In this document: piece after piece, positions 8,340 through 16,545 of the stretch | How the letters are laid out: the number at the start of each line of letters is the position of its first letter | How positions within the stretch are numbered: position 1 is the stretch's first letter | NCBI RefSeq assembly: GCF_019049655.1 | Contig: NZ_JAFMOX010000043.1 | Span: 1-64,000, forward strand | DNA length: 64,000 nt | From: Rahnella rivi | Lineage (GTDB): Bacteria > Pseudomonadota > Gammaproteobacteria > Enterobacterales > Enterobacteriaceae | Direction of reading: 5' to 3' | Program-made: the position numbers and the translations under genes | The notes under the pieces: model-generated | Seen by the model: only the letters and a program-made list of their open reading frames with translations | The model's database searches: none | What the model was told of the DNA's origin: nothing

Positions 8340-9561
8340 TTTCTGCCTTCTTTTTCTCCCAATGGGAGCGTTTCTGTTTCTTCGTATTAAACCCGAAGGC
8401 AAAAAACGCATTAAAATCACGGTCTGCGCTGAGCATTTCACAAACGCTTTCGATCGCTGAATCAGGATGCAGCGGTTTAATTTTTTCAACAAAACCTTTA
8501 AGTTCTTCGCGACGGGCAAACAGAATGGCACGCGCAGTAATCAGTTCCTTTTTGTCCTTAAACGCTGCCGTCACCATGGGCGCCAGCCGCTTTTTTTCTG
8601 CCTTATCATTGGGGAATGACGCGGGATAGTTTTTAGTATCATGCGCAGCCTGCACCCGCCTTTTATAAGGCTGGTACTGCTCATTCAGGTTGCTCAATAC
8701 TTCGCTGGCACAATTGATGATCTCTGTTGCTGTGCCGATGACTTTAATGATCTCAGGTAGTGAACCACCCTCGTTAAGCCCCCTAAGCCAGTGGTCCGCA
8801 TAGGTGTTATGGGTTAATTCATAGGCGTAATAATTTTCAAACCGCTTGCTCAGGATATTCCATGACGCAATGCACAATGTATATTCTTCGGCTAACGCGC
8901 TCTTGTTTGCATCATGCAATGCTTCAACAGACCGCCTTTCCTCGTAAAGCGTATTTAGCTGCACCCGGAGTGAAGCCAGGCTTTTTGATAGTTCGGAGCG
9001 ATGGCTTTTGAGGCGGTTTAACTCAAAATTAAAATCATCGTTGCTGATTTTGGCAGAGCGTTCTATGGAAGTGAGGGTTTTAGTGATGAAGTCGCCGGTG
9101 ACAGTGAGCGGCCGCTGAGCCGTGAATTCTCTCCACGTCTGCCGACTTTGTCGCTGAGCCTGATTATTCAACTCCTCCCGCCAAGCATCCATTAATGAGA
9201 TCGTGGAATGAATAGCCTTTATTTTATCATTGATAATGATGATATTTTGCTTACAAAGGTCAACGTTCATCCATGACTCAATGCATGGCATGATGAGATT
9301 CTGGAAGTTGTTAAGAATAGCAACATAGGCGCCTGCACTCTCCAACTGACTATTCAGGAACGCGAGATATTGCCCAAGCTCAGTGTTGCGCTTGTCCTGG
9401 TGAGCAATAAGCTGGCGGGCGTATTCTTCCTTTTTGGAATTGATACGCTGGCTCGCTTCCGCCTGCTCATTTTCCAGGCGTCGGACCAGGGCCTGCGTCA
9501 CCGCAGTTTCCTCCTGCAGTTTTGACCCGGCCCACCATTTAGAAAATGCTTTCAATAGCAT
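8323..9561 (-). CDS. Unknown 412-aa coiled-coil protein, operon gene 3
   Basis: ATG 9561 lies 13 nt after the stop of gene 2. The sequence has long charged helices with heptad character at about residues 15-80 and 175-225 (for example RRLENEQAEASQRINSKKEE and LRVQLNTLYEERRSVEAL). The C-terminus is strongly basic (NTKKQKRSHWEKKKAENG). No signal peptide, membrane span or catalytic motif is seen. The coiled-coil build resembles scaffold or SMC-accessory proteins, but no ATPase head is present. The name and function are unknown. Confidence 0.7.
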   Translation of the reverse strand: MLLKAFSKWWAGSKLQEETAVTQALVRRLENEQAEASQRINSKKEEYARQLIAHQDKRNTELGQYLAFLNSQLESAGAYVAILNNFQNLIMPCIESWMNVDLCKQNIIIINDKIKAIHSTISLMDAWREELNNQAQRQSRQTWREFTAQRPLTVTGDFITKTLTSIERSAKISNDDFNFELNRLKSHRSELSKSLASLRVQLNTLYEERRSVEALHDANKSALAEEYTLCIASWNILSKRFENYYAYELTHNTYADHWLRGLNEGGSLPEIIKVIGTATEIINCASEVLSNLNEQYQPYKRRVQAAHDTKNYPASFPNDKAEKKRLAPMVTAAFKDKKELITARAILFARREELKGFVEKIKPLHPDSAIESVCEMLSADRDFNAFFAFGFNTKKQKRSHWEKKKAENGITT

Positions 9562-9574
9562 ACGTTGTCAATCC

Positions 9575-11527
9575 TCAGTGCAGCTCAAGGAAATCACAGG
9601 CCTGATCCCAGCCCGTCTTGTCAGGAATAATCATGCTCATCCGGTCGAGGATGATATTTTGCATTTCCTTTTTGAGTGCGACGCCAGCAGGCGCGGTGAT
9701 ATCAATGGTGTTCAGTTTGTCCTGCAACAGGCACAGCTCAGTGGCAAAGGATTGCAGACGCGTGTTTTTTTCCTGCTGTTTTCGTTGTTCGGTATCCAGA
9801 AGCTCGGCGTGCGCTAAATAGTTCCTGCGCACCGGTGTGAACATCAGATACTGGCGTTGCAGATGGGTGTTCAGCTCGTCGCTAAACGCGTCAATTCGGG
9901 CGAACGCCTGGTCGGTGAGGCTTCTCCTCGCCGCTTCATACTGAGCATCAATATGATTGATTTCCTGGGCGTACGCGGCTGCCAGCTCCTGCATGAGCTG
10001 TCGTTCCTGCTCAGGTAATGCATCGATTTGCGCATAAATATCGCGCTGGACGGCTTTGAGATGATTTTTGCGGGTGCTGTATTCAGAGATGACCGAAATC
10101 ACGCCGCTGAAAGGCAACAAATCTGTCCAGGAGAACGCCTGTTCAGACATGGTGCCTACTTTACCCGCATACTGAGAAAGGTCTATAGCACTGCCGTGGA
10201 GCTTCTCTAGCGCGGATTTGAGATCGTCATTGGCAATTTTCAGTCCTCGCGCGGAAAAGTAATTCACATACGCGCCTGCTGCCAGCGAAAAACCGATCGC
10301 AAATACGGCACCACTGGCCATAACGCCCAGCGCGCCCAGCGTGGTTCCGCCGATGGCATAACCGGAGATCGACGCGCTGACAAACGTCCCTAGATAGGTC
10401 CCCACGCCCGCACCCAGACTGAATGCCAGGCTTCCCCCGACAACCTGCACTGTCCCGCCAATCGTAGAAGAGGCAAACTCGATACTGTCAATTTCCCCCC
10501 GGGAAAATTTGAACAGGTCATGAGCAAGATTGACGGTGATCTGGGCGACGGCGGCAGCGACATTACCTTTGATAAGGTGTTTGCCTAACGTGCCTCCAAG
10601 GGTTTTTCCTGTCTGCGCGACGGTTGCGTCAAGCAATGACTGGCCTGCGTGTTGAATGCCCGTAATCAGCAGGGCATTACCCGCCCCTTTCGCGGAACTC
10701 AGTACCACGCGCTGGGCGGCTTCAAAACACATATCCATATCCAGCGGTTCGTCGCTGCGCATATATTCCAGCATAATGGACACCGACTCCGAAGCCGCGC
10801 CAGCAATCGCTCCCGCCCGTGCCGCATTGCGGTACTGCATACCATTGAATTCCTGCCTGACGCGCGCCTTTTCCTTATATTCAGGCCCGTTTTGGTTGTT
10901 TTTCGCCTCGCTGACTAACTCCTCTGCACTTCCCTCGCCTTTGCGATTTAACCCGGTGCTGGAAATAGCTCCGTCGGCGGAGGTGAGCTTGTCAGTCGCA
11001 TTATTTGCGGTGTCCTGATTGCTTTGTGAAACATTCGGGCGCGTATCCTGGTTACGCTGCGCTTGCTTATGCGCCGCGGCCTTAACGAATTCCACCTGAT
11101 CAGAGGGAACAATCTTCCCCACGCCATCGTATTTTTCGGGTGACAGCGCGTCAGCGGTACTTTTGCCGTCTTTGTAAAATTTAACCTGATGGCGGGTGGT
11201 GCCATCCGGCGTATTCACATGGATATCCGCAACCGGATCATTAACCTGCCCAACATCCAGCGTCGCCCGATGATTATTCTTTCCTTTGGCAGCCGCCTCA
11301 ATATTGAAAGAACCGACGTGATGCGCTTCTGCGGCGAAGCCCTGCTGCACGTCGATTGACTGGCCATTAATGCCGTTGCCATTTTTCAGCGAAATAGATT
11401 TGCGAATGCCCTTGCCATAATCGCTAAGCGCTTTATTTAACGCATCACCCTGGACCTGATTCCATATTCCCTGGAACTGAAAGGTTCCCTGATCAAGCGC
11501 GTCTTTGATTTTTGTCGTTTTGCTCAT
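9575..11527 (-). CDS. 650-aa protein: QxK nuclease-like domain, membrane region, coiled coil
   Basis: Three parts are visible. Residues about 60-145 contain a conserved-looking block, QGFAAEAHHVGSFN (E67), VADIHV (D101), RHQVKFYKDG (Q114-x-K116), and KYDGVGKIVPSDQ. This has the D...(E/Q)xK pattern of restriction-like nucleases. Residues about 150-235 are a polar linker. Residues about 265-430 are Gly/Ala-rich and hydrophobic (ASGAVFAIGFSLAAGAYVNY), likely several membrane-inserting helices. Residues about 490-610 form a charged coiled coil. It shares ATGA with the preceding gene. It may be a membrane-associated effector of the operon. Nuclease activity is inferred, not shown. Confidence 0.7.
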   Translation of the reverse strand: MSKTTKIKDALDQGTFQFQGIWNQVQGDALNKALSDYGKGIRKSISLKNGNGINGQSIDVQQGFAAEAHHVGSFNIEAAAKGKNNHRATLDVGQVNDPVADIHVNTPDGTTRHQVKFYKDGKSTADALSPEKYDGVGKIVPSDQVEFVKAAAHKQAQRNQDTRPNVSQSNQDTANNATDKLTSADGAISSTGLNRKGEGSAEELVSEAKNNQNGPEYKEKARVRQEFNGMQYRNAARAGAIAGAASESVSIMLEYMRSDEPLDMDMCFEAAQRVVLSSAKGAGNALLITGIQHAGQSLLDATVAQTGKTLGGTLGKHLIKGNVAAAVAQITVNLAHDLFKFSRGEIDSIEFASSTIGGTVQVVGGSLAFSLGAGVGTYLGTFVSASISGYAIGGTTLGALGVMASGAVFAIGFSLAAGAYVNYFSARGLKIANDDLKSALEKLHGSAIDLSQYAGKVGTMSEQAFSWTDLLPFSGVISVISEYSTRKNHLKAVQRDIYAQIDALPEQERQLMQELAAAYAQEINHIDAQYEAARRSLTDQAFARIDAFSDELNTHLQRQYLMFTPVRRNYLAHAELLDTEQRKQQEKNTRLQSFATELCLLQDKLNTIDITAPAGVALKKEMQNIILDRMSMIIPDKTGWDQACDFLELH

Positions 11528-12357
11528 GAAATAGCGGGCCCTGTATGCAGACCTTCGCGCTGAGATGAGGCATCAGTGGCTGATTCAATGTTCCCGATGG
11601 CGCGATTAATGAGATCTTCGAGCTTGCTGATTTGCTGTTGTGTGGCTTGCAGTTGTTTATTCAACTCGTAAGCCACATCAGCAGGACGGCCATTACCGTT
11701 GAACTGTTCGGCACAGGCCTCATGCACCTGGCGGCGTTGAACGGGATCATCACTGTAAAGAACCAGTTGTTGCGAGAATGACTGACAGGCGTTGAGTTCA
11801 TGCAGATAGCTGGACTCCTGCTGGCGATATTGCGCCACGTCTTTCAGTAAGGGGCCGACAACCTGGATCAACCTCTCACGTTTTGCCGAGACGCGCTGGA
11901 TGCTGCTTAGTAACATTTCTTCCCGGCATTCATAGGTTCTGAGCATGGCGCGCAGCTGGTATTCATCAAGCGAATAGTATTTTTCGATGCGTTCCTGACC
12001 GGCTTTGATGGTCAAATCCAGGCTGGATATCTCTGAGGACAATCTCGCCTTATTGCGCCTATGTTCATCTTCGACTTTTTCCTTCTGAATTTTGTAAGAA
12101 CCAGCCAGATCAAAAATCCGATCAAAGAACCCCTGCGGCGGGAGATTGATGGGCTGGACTTGCAGGTAATTAAATGCCTCTTTCTTTTTTCTGAGCAACT
12201 CTGCGAAACCCATATTTTCTTTAAGCGCCACAGGCTCATCGAAATTTTCAAAGAAAACAATGTCGGCCCTGACGTGCTCAGCTTCGCGACGGTTTTTCTC
12301 AAGTTCGTTGTTAAGTTGAATAAGTTCAGCATCGAATCTGTTAACACCCACTCTCAT
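11524..12357 (-). CDS. 277-aa coiled-coil protein, first gene of five-gene operon
   Basis: ATG 12357 is the first start of the operon. The stop overlaps the ATG of gene 2 (ATGA). The protein is nearly all helical and charged, with coiled-coil segments at about residues 8-30 (DAELIQLNNELEKNRREAEH), 80-120 and 220-255 (YELNKQLQATQQQISKLEDL). No signal or membrane segment is present. The upstream 240 bp lead into an IS3-family remnant, so the promoter may lie at 12360-12520. The sequence is more AT-rich than the tra operon. The family is unknown. Its C-terminal coil resembles the coiled-coil style of genes 2 and 3, which fits a multi-subunit assembly. Confidence 0.68.
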   Translation of the reverse strand: MRVGVNRFDAELIQLNNELEKNRREAEHVRADIVFFENFDEPVALKENMGFAELLRKKKEAFNYLQVQPINLPPQGFFDRIFDLAGSYKIQKEKVEDEHRRNKARLSSEISSLDLTIKAGQERIEKYYSLDEYQLRAMLRTYECREEMLLSSIQRVSAKRERLIQVVGPLLKDVAQYRQQESSYLHELNACQSFSQQLVLYSDDPVQRRQVHEACAEQFNGNGRPADVAYELNKQLQATQQQISKLEDLINRAIGNIESATDASSQREGLHTGPAIS

Positions 12358-12517
12358 CTACCCCCTAAGCTACGGCCAAACTTATTCAATTGACGCAGCA
12401 TTCTTATAGCGAATGCGACCGCCCCCAGCGGCGAATGAACCTGCATGAGCTATGAATATGTTAAAGTGATAGCCTGACAAATTAAACCATCAATATTTCA
12501 AATAGATAGCATTTTAA

Positions 12518-13435
12518 TGGTCAACTAAAACCGGACACGGATTTAGGCACATTGTTGTAATCGGCGTTCATATTCATTCGGCCATATATTGCCCAGCCGT
12601 TAATGCCGACGCTTCAGATTATAAAAACTGTCGATATAATCGATAACGTCCGCAATGCCCTGACTTCGGGTTTCATAGCGACGGTAGTTAACTCTCTCTG
12701 CTTTCAGGCTGCGGAAGAACCTCTCCGTAACGGCGTTATTTAGACAGTTACCCTTGCGGCTCATACTGCCCATCACACCCAGTTCCTGTTGGCAGGACTG
12801 GTACTGGGCGCTGGTATACTGAGCACCTTGATCGCTATGGAATACGACTGGGCCTGTTGGCCGTCGTTTATTAACCGCCAGTCGTAATGCCCGGATAGTC
12901 AGGGCGCTGTCCGGTTTGTCCGAGAAGGCCCAACTCACTATTTTTCTTGAACATAAGTCCATGACAATAGCCAGATATAACCAGCCCTGAGCGGTACGAA
13001 GATAGGCGGTATCACCTGACCACCAGTTATTTAATGTCTCTGGATTAAACTGTCGATTCAACAGATTAGCCGCCACTACAGCCGGTTTACCACCACGTGG
13101 ATAGCGATGACGTCCGGGACGCTTCGCAACCAGCATCAGGGTCTTCATTATCTGACGGACACGGTATTGGCCAACATTAAAACCTTGTGCACGCAGCTCA
13201 ATACACATGCGCCGACTACCATACGTTGCATCCATTTCAGCATGAAAATGCTTGGCCGCCGCATGAAGCATCAGAACGTCTGCTCTGAGAGCTGGCCGCC
13301 GGCTCCGGGCGTAAAATACACTGCGCGTGAGTGACAGGCATCGACATACTTGCTGGATGTTTGCCCCGGCCTTCTTCAGCTTCACCGCGACTTTTTGTCG
13401 TTGTTCATTTCTGTGGTGGTTCACCTGGCGCGCCC
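12518..13435 (-). mobile_element. Truncated IS3-family element
   Basis: An IS3-family orfB with its downstream end is present. After the orfB tail the sequence reads CCGGTTTTAGTTGACC near 12518-12535, a plausible terminal repeat. The orfA part and the other end are missing. Near 13430 the transposase frame runs without a break into a different transposase (Tn3-type), so the element is truncated at a recombination point. No flanking duplication can be assessed. It lies directly upstream of the five-gene operon and could influence its transcription. Confidence 0.6.
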
Positions 13436-13568
13436 GCTGAGAAAAATAGTGATTCCAACGCTGCCAATCAGGCGTCGAACCAATAGGGGTTGCCCACTCA
13501 TACCCGGTATCGGATATTCCCAGCTGTCGGGCAACAAACCACAGTACGCTGGTCGGGATCGCTGACAA
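12600..13568 (-). pseudogene. Chimeric transposase: Tn3 TnpA N-terminal piece joined to IS3 OrfB
   Basis: Residues 1-40 or so (IPTSVLWFVARQLGISDTG) resemble the N-terminal region of Tn3-family transposases. From about residue 45 the protein is IS3-family OrfB with an integrase core: WSGDTAYLRT (first Asp), VFHSDQGAQYTS (second Asp), NAVTERFFRSLKAE (Glu). The frame ends in YNLKRRH, then TAA. Downstream in the same frame comes the expected tail (RLGNIWPNEYERRLQQCA), so one nonsense codon truncates the normal C-terminus. The fusion frame is open by chance. The combination of missing OrfA, truncation and nonsense codon makes it inactive. Confidence 0.75.
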
Positions 13569-13585
13569 GTCATAAGGCCATGTGC

Positions 13586-13680
13586 CTTTATCAACGGGAA
13601 GAGTAAAGAAAAACCTCTTTTCTTTACTCGCCCATTCTGCTCATAAAACACACTTAGCGTACAGTTGGGCTTCAGACCCC
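13586..13680 (-). mobile_element. Tn3-type terminal end, degenerate
   Basis: A minus-strand Tn3-like end occupies 13653-13680 (GGGGTCTGAAGCCCAACTGT on the minus strand). Compared with the intact 38-bp end at 63684-63721 it lacks 10 bp between GTAC repeats. Homology to the right arm of the 244-bp miniature element continues inward (GAGTAAAGAAAA region). It marks the outer end of a Tn3-family transposon of which only this end and a few dozen tnpA codons survive before the IS3 junction. Confidence 0.7.
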
Positions 13681-13685
13681 CAAAA

Positions 13686-14012
13686 TTATTGTTCAGTAAT
13701 TTCGCAATGCTCACTTGCAGACGGGATGTACGTCATATCCTTATCAGCTGAAACAAATCCGCGTTTGAAGCTGAGAATTGTGGTGTTGTTAGGCAGTGTC
13801 TGGAAGATGATATTTCGCGCGACTCGATACTCATTATTTCCATTATCTTTGCGAATATATAGTGTCTGCTTTTTATCAGTAAAGCAGATAATCTGGAAGT
13901 CTTTACTGTCTGAACCTTTCACTAATTGCCACTGATTTGTAGTCTGTTCAGCATTTGCAAATGTGCTGATAAGCAACATTGGAAACGCACATATAGCCAT
14001 TTTCTTAATCAT
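13686..14012 (-). CDS. Small exported protein of unknown function, 108 aa
   Basis: ATG 14012 sits 8 nt after an AAGGAG ribosome site. A second ATG directly upstream at 14015 is a less well spaced alternative. The signal peptide MIKKMAICAFPMLLISTFANA is followed by a small polar mature domain with two cysteines (IICFTDKKQ and SEHCEITEQ) that could form a disulfide. The likely location is the periplasm. It ends next to the Tn3-like end and lies downstream of the replication region. I do not recognise the family. Confidence 0.65.
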   Translation of the reverse strand: MIKKMAICAFPMLLISTFANAEQTTNQWQLVKGSDSKDFQIICFTDKKQTLYIRKDNGNNEYRVARNIIFQTLPNNTTILSFKRGFVSADKDMTYIPSASEHCEITEQ

Positions 14013-14015
14013 CAT

Positions 14016-14937
14016 AAAATCTCCTTAAAAAAGATATATCGGCCATCTCTGGTTAGACTTTACCTTTTTATGCGCGTACGCGCATGAAGGCGACAACCAA
14101 TATGTCATATGACCCTTCAGTCAATCGTCGCCGGTGACGCGGCGTAGCCGCCCAGGTTTGATAGATTCCACCGATGTCCATTCCTCGCCCTGCAAGAACC
14201 ATCCCGCTTACAACAATAAGTTGCTTATGTACGCGGTCGGAGTTGTCCTGGCGAAGCCAGGGCGTATCTCCGCGTTAGCGCCTTTGGCGCTTACGGGCGT
14301 GTTCCCCAATCCCAACAGCCACACCTCTCAAAGCGACACTAATCTCAGTAGTTACAACATTCACTTCTAAAGCCAATCTGTTCCGGGCCTTTGGCCCGGG
14401 GCGGGGAGGCTTTTCAGGTGTGCGGAGGGGGTGCGTGCTGCCTCGGTGCTGGGGGTTGATGTGGTTAACGTCTAGTGAATGTTGTAACTAATATGAAGCA
14501 TGTTATGCCCCGGCTTGTCCGAGGAGCTACTTCTTCTTTGCCTTTGCCGATGATGCTGTTGATCAGGTGTCGTTGCCCTGAGCATAGCGAAGGGACCTAC
14601 TCCAATGCCATGCCGTAGGCTGGCTCAGGAGTACTCTTTCTTTAGAAAGCTTGTTTTGTTCAGAAGTAACGTTCGAAATTAATGATATCTAAGGAGGGGC
14701 TTTCGAAGTTAATGGGATGCCTCGACTGGGAGAATTATCTCTTCGAATTTAAACGATTATTTATTAATCACACGTTGGCTAGCGACGCGCGGAGATAACG
14801 CTTCGACCGTAGCCGGCGCGCATTTGGACTGGTAACAGACGTGGGGAAGCCTGCCAGGCATCCGGGACAGGAAAAAATGCCAGCATCAGGCCCGCGAGAA
14901 TCGCAGGAAGGGGGAAGGTTTATTTAGATAGGTGTGG
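14016..14937. other. Probable replication origin region downstream of repA
   Basis: No convincing gene is present in about 920 bp. In RepA replicons of this superfamily the origin lies just downstream of repA, which is here. The stretch holds three related 13-mers (TTCGAAATTAATG 14672-14684, TTCGAAGTTAATG 14702-14714, TTCGAATTTAAAC 14742-14754). An AT-rich tract with a DnaA-box-like TTAATCACA (one mismatch to consensus) lies near 14765. A perfect 17-bp inverted repeat is found at 14349-14365 and 14474-14490. The RepA-binding role of the 13-mers is inferred from position only. Confidence 0.45.
14349..14490. repeat. Perfect 17-bp inverted repeat with GC-rich hairpin between
   Basis: TAGTTACAACATTCACT at 14349-14365 is repeated in inverted form at 14474-14490, separated by 108 bp. 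Between them is a strong hairpin (CCGGGCC TTT GGCCCGG, about 14382-14400) and GC-rich DNA unlike its surroundings. The arms could be recombination or protein-binding sites or the ends of a small inserted element. No function can be assigned. Confidence 0.55.
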
Positions 14938-16002
14938 TTAAGACAGAGGAACGCCGGCGCGTTCAAGTAACATCTGATAGAACTTCTCGGCATTGGTGGC
15001 CAGCAGCGTCGGGAACTCGACTTTGAGAGCGCTTTCCAGTGAAATTTGCGCGACCATCGTCAGTTGGCCGGCGGCAGTATAGCGACGCCAGGCATTCTGG
15101 TAACGGCTTGTCTCTTTGGCCGGACGCAGCTGTCGCACTTTACGCGCCTGTTCGTCAAGAACGGCGCCAATATCCGCCTCAGTGCGCGCTTTTTCATCGC
15201 GCAGCTCCGGGCTGACAACCCAGCGTTTTATCCGTCTCAGCCGGTTTTTGAGTGAATGGTGGCGGTCAATACTGATGCCCAGCCGTGCCATTTTCAGCAG
15301 GTGACGCTGGTATTTCTGCTGCATCGACTCCGCCAGTCCGCTGGCTACCGCCCACCGGCGATATTTATGCAACCACTCCCGGATGCTTTCAACGGCGATG
15401 CCGCGTGAAGTAAAGCATTTGTCGGTGAGAAAAATACGCATGGGCTTGTTCTGGCCAGAATCGGCGTCGCGGTCACGGTGTATCACCACATAGTCCAGCT
15501 GCTCCATCACCCGCAGGGCATGGAGCAGAACGTCATAGGCTTTGCGACCGTTCTCATAAACGTGCAGCGCATTCATGCGGCGGGCAATCTCTTCCACCGG
15601 CAGCATCATTTCGAAAAGGTAATCGCCGTCCGGGCTGTAGTCACAATTTGCGGCAAGAACCAGGGACAGAGAAGTCAGCGCCTCATGGCTCTCAGAGCGT
15701 GGGGTAATACGTATGGGTTTAGGGATAAAGGAAGGGTCAGACGCCCGGGAGTAAGGCGTGTAACCAGTACGGCGAAGCGCGATCAAATCGGCATTTCGCC
15801 GCCAGTCATGCTGACGGAAGCAAGCCACCACTTTTGCAGCCATGCCGCGCGGCGTTTTGCCCGTGTAGGCCGGCTGGTTGTTGCGGTGCGTCTTCGACTG
15901 GCCTTTGCGCAGACGGTTAGCTTCACCCCGGCGCGAAGGACGATAAACACTGGCAGAAACACTGTTTGCTACCGGTGAGAATGGAAATATTTGCTCAGAC
16001 AC
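14938..16002 (-). CDS. repA: Plasmid replication initiator RepA
   Basis: 354 aa from the preferred GTG at 16002, which overlaps the leader-peptide stop (GTGTCTGA). TTG at 16011 is an alternative start. The protein is basic with HTH-like regions (YLFEMMLPVEEIARRMNALH, about residue 125; RVMEQLDYVVIH) and belongs to the RepA family of IncFII-related, I-complex and L/M replicons. It opens the origin for replication and is usually cis-acting on DNA just downstream. Control is visible: an antisense RNA over the leader, a translated leader peptide, and CopB encoded upstream. Its N-terminal part (VYRPSRRGEANRLRKGQSKT) is unlike the 285-aa R1 RepA, so the exact incompatibility group is uncertain. Confidence 0.85.
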   Translation of the reverse strand: MSEQIFPFSPVANSVSASVYRPSRRGEANRLRKGQSKTHRNNQPAYTGKTPRGMAAKVVACFRQHDWRRNADLIALRRTGYTPYSRASDPSFIPKPIRITPRSESHEALTSLSLVLAANCDYSPDGDYLFEMMLPVEEIARRMNALHVYENGRKAYDVLLHALRVMEQLDYVVIHRDRDADSGQNKPMRIFLTDKCFTSRGIAVESIREWLHKYRRWAVASGLAESMQQKYQRHLLKMARLGISIDRHHSLKNRLRRIKRWVVSPELRDEKARTEADIGAVLDEQARKVRQLRPAKETSRYQNAWRRYTAAGQLTMVAQISLESALKVEFPTLLATNAEKFYQMLLERAGVPLS

Positions 16003-16051
16003 GGCTCCCAACGCTTATGTTGCGCAGGAGGAGTTGACCTTTAAAAGGCAT
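15995..16051 (-). CDS. RepA leader peptide (Tap-like), 18 aa
   Basis: ATG 16051 follows a GGGAG ribosome site, encodes MPFKGQLLLRNISVGSRV and stops at 15995 within the first codons of repA. In IncFII-type and related replicons translation of such a leader (tap/repB) is required for repA translation and is blocked by the antisense RNA. The overlap with the repA start fits that coupling. It is assigned from position and overlap rather than sequence similarity. Confidence 0.6.
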   Translation of the reverse strand: MPFKGQLLLRNISVGSRV

Positions 16052-16062
16052 AAATCTATACT
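16034..16062 (+). promoter_or_regulatory. Promoter of the antisense copy-number RNA
   Basis: On the plus strand, -35 TTGACC (16034-16039) and -10 TATACT (16057-16062) are separated by exactly 17 bp. Transcription would begin near 16069 and run opposite to repA across its leader. Confidence 0.75.
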
Positions 16063-16068
16063 CCCTGC

Positions 16069-16160
16069 ATAGAGCAACAACTCTATACAGTTTTAGTAGG
16101 CCCCGATTATCTTCTCCTTAGTCGCCAAACCTAGGAAGATTTTCGGGGTTTTTGCTTTTA
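16069..16160 (+). ncRNA. copA: CopA-type antisense RNA controlling repA
   Basis: This is a transcript of about 90 nt opposite to the repA leader. Its 3' hairpin (CCCCGATTATCTTC at 16101-16114 pairing with GAAGATTTTCGGGG at 16135-16148, two mismatches) has a loop containing CGCCAA. That is the complement of the UUGGCG loop used for kissing in CopA/RNAI-type control. The stem is followed by TTTTTGCTTTTA as a terminator. Binding to the repA mRNA leader would block leader-peptide and RepA translation and set the copy number. Confidence 0.8.
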
Positions 16161-16241
16161 TGGGCCTGTAAGTATCTCAATCAGCACCCATTCCCTGCCA
16201 CCTTATGGCGTGGCCAGCCAGAAATCATCTACTCGATCAGT

Positions 16242-16270
16242 AATCTAGCACTCAACGTGCCAGCTATCAA
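16242..16270 (-). promoter_or_regulatory. repA promoter
   Basis: On the minus strand, -35 TTGATA (16265-16270) and -10 TAGATT (16242-16247) are spaced 17 bp. It overlaps the end of copB and would drive the repA leader. In R1-type control this promoter is the one repressed by CopB. Confidence 0.6.
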
Positions 16271-16545
16271 GAATGTGAAGTCTTTACATCTAAAACACCA
16301 CGTTCAAGCAATTCCCGCTCGAGCAAACCTTCAATAAACTGCGCCTGTGTAAGCCCTTCTTCTTCGCAGATTTCAATCATGCGATCTTTAAGGGGGTTTC
16401 TTACAAAGACCTTAACTTCTTTATGCGTTTCACGCTTACGTGCAATAGCGGCCAGCTGTCTTTGGCTGGCAGACATTGGTTTACCTTTTCGATATGCGCG
16501 TTTTGAATCCGATGAGGAAGTTTTTACATTGTCAGCTTCTGGCAT
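16267..16545 (-). CDS. copB: CopB/RepA2-type repressor of repA transcription
   Basis: 92 aa. The N-terminal SSSDSKRAYRKGKPMSASQR closely follows the CopB (RepA2) pattern of IncFII plasmids (TSSSGAKRAYRKGNPLS). So does the ARKRETHKEVKVFV ... EEGLTQAQFIEGLL segment, the ribbon-helix-helix-like DNA-binding core. CopB represses the repA promoter that lies just downstream of its gene, and that promoter is visible at 16242-16270. The C-terminus differs (ERGVLDVKTSHS). Its presence links the replicon to the IncFII branch even though RepA is divergent. Confidence 0.85.
   Translation of the reverse strand: MPEADNVKTSSSDSKRAYRKGKPMSASQRQLAAIARKRETHKEVKVFVRNPLKDRMIEICEEEGLTQAQFIEGLLERELLERGVLDVKTSHS

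Noticed and set aside
14134..14370. 78-aa plus-strand ORF in the origin region
   Set aside because: No ribosome site, low protein likeness, and it overlaps one arm of the inverted repeat.
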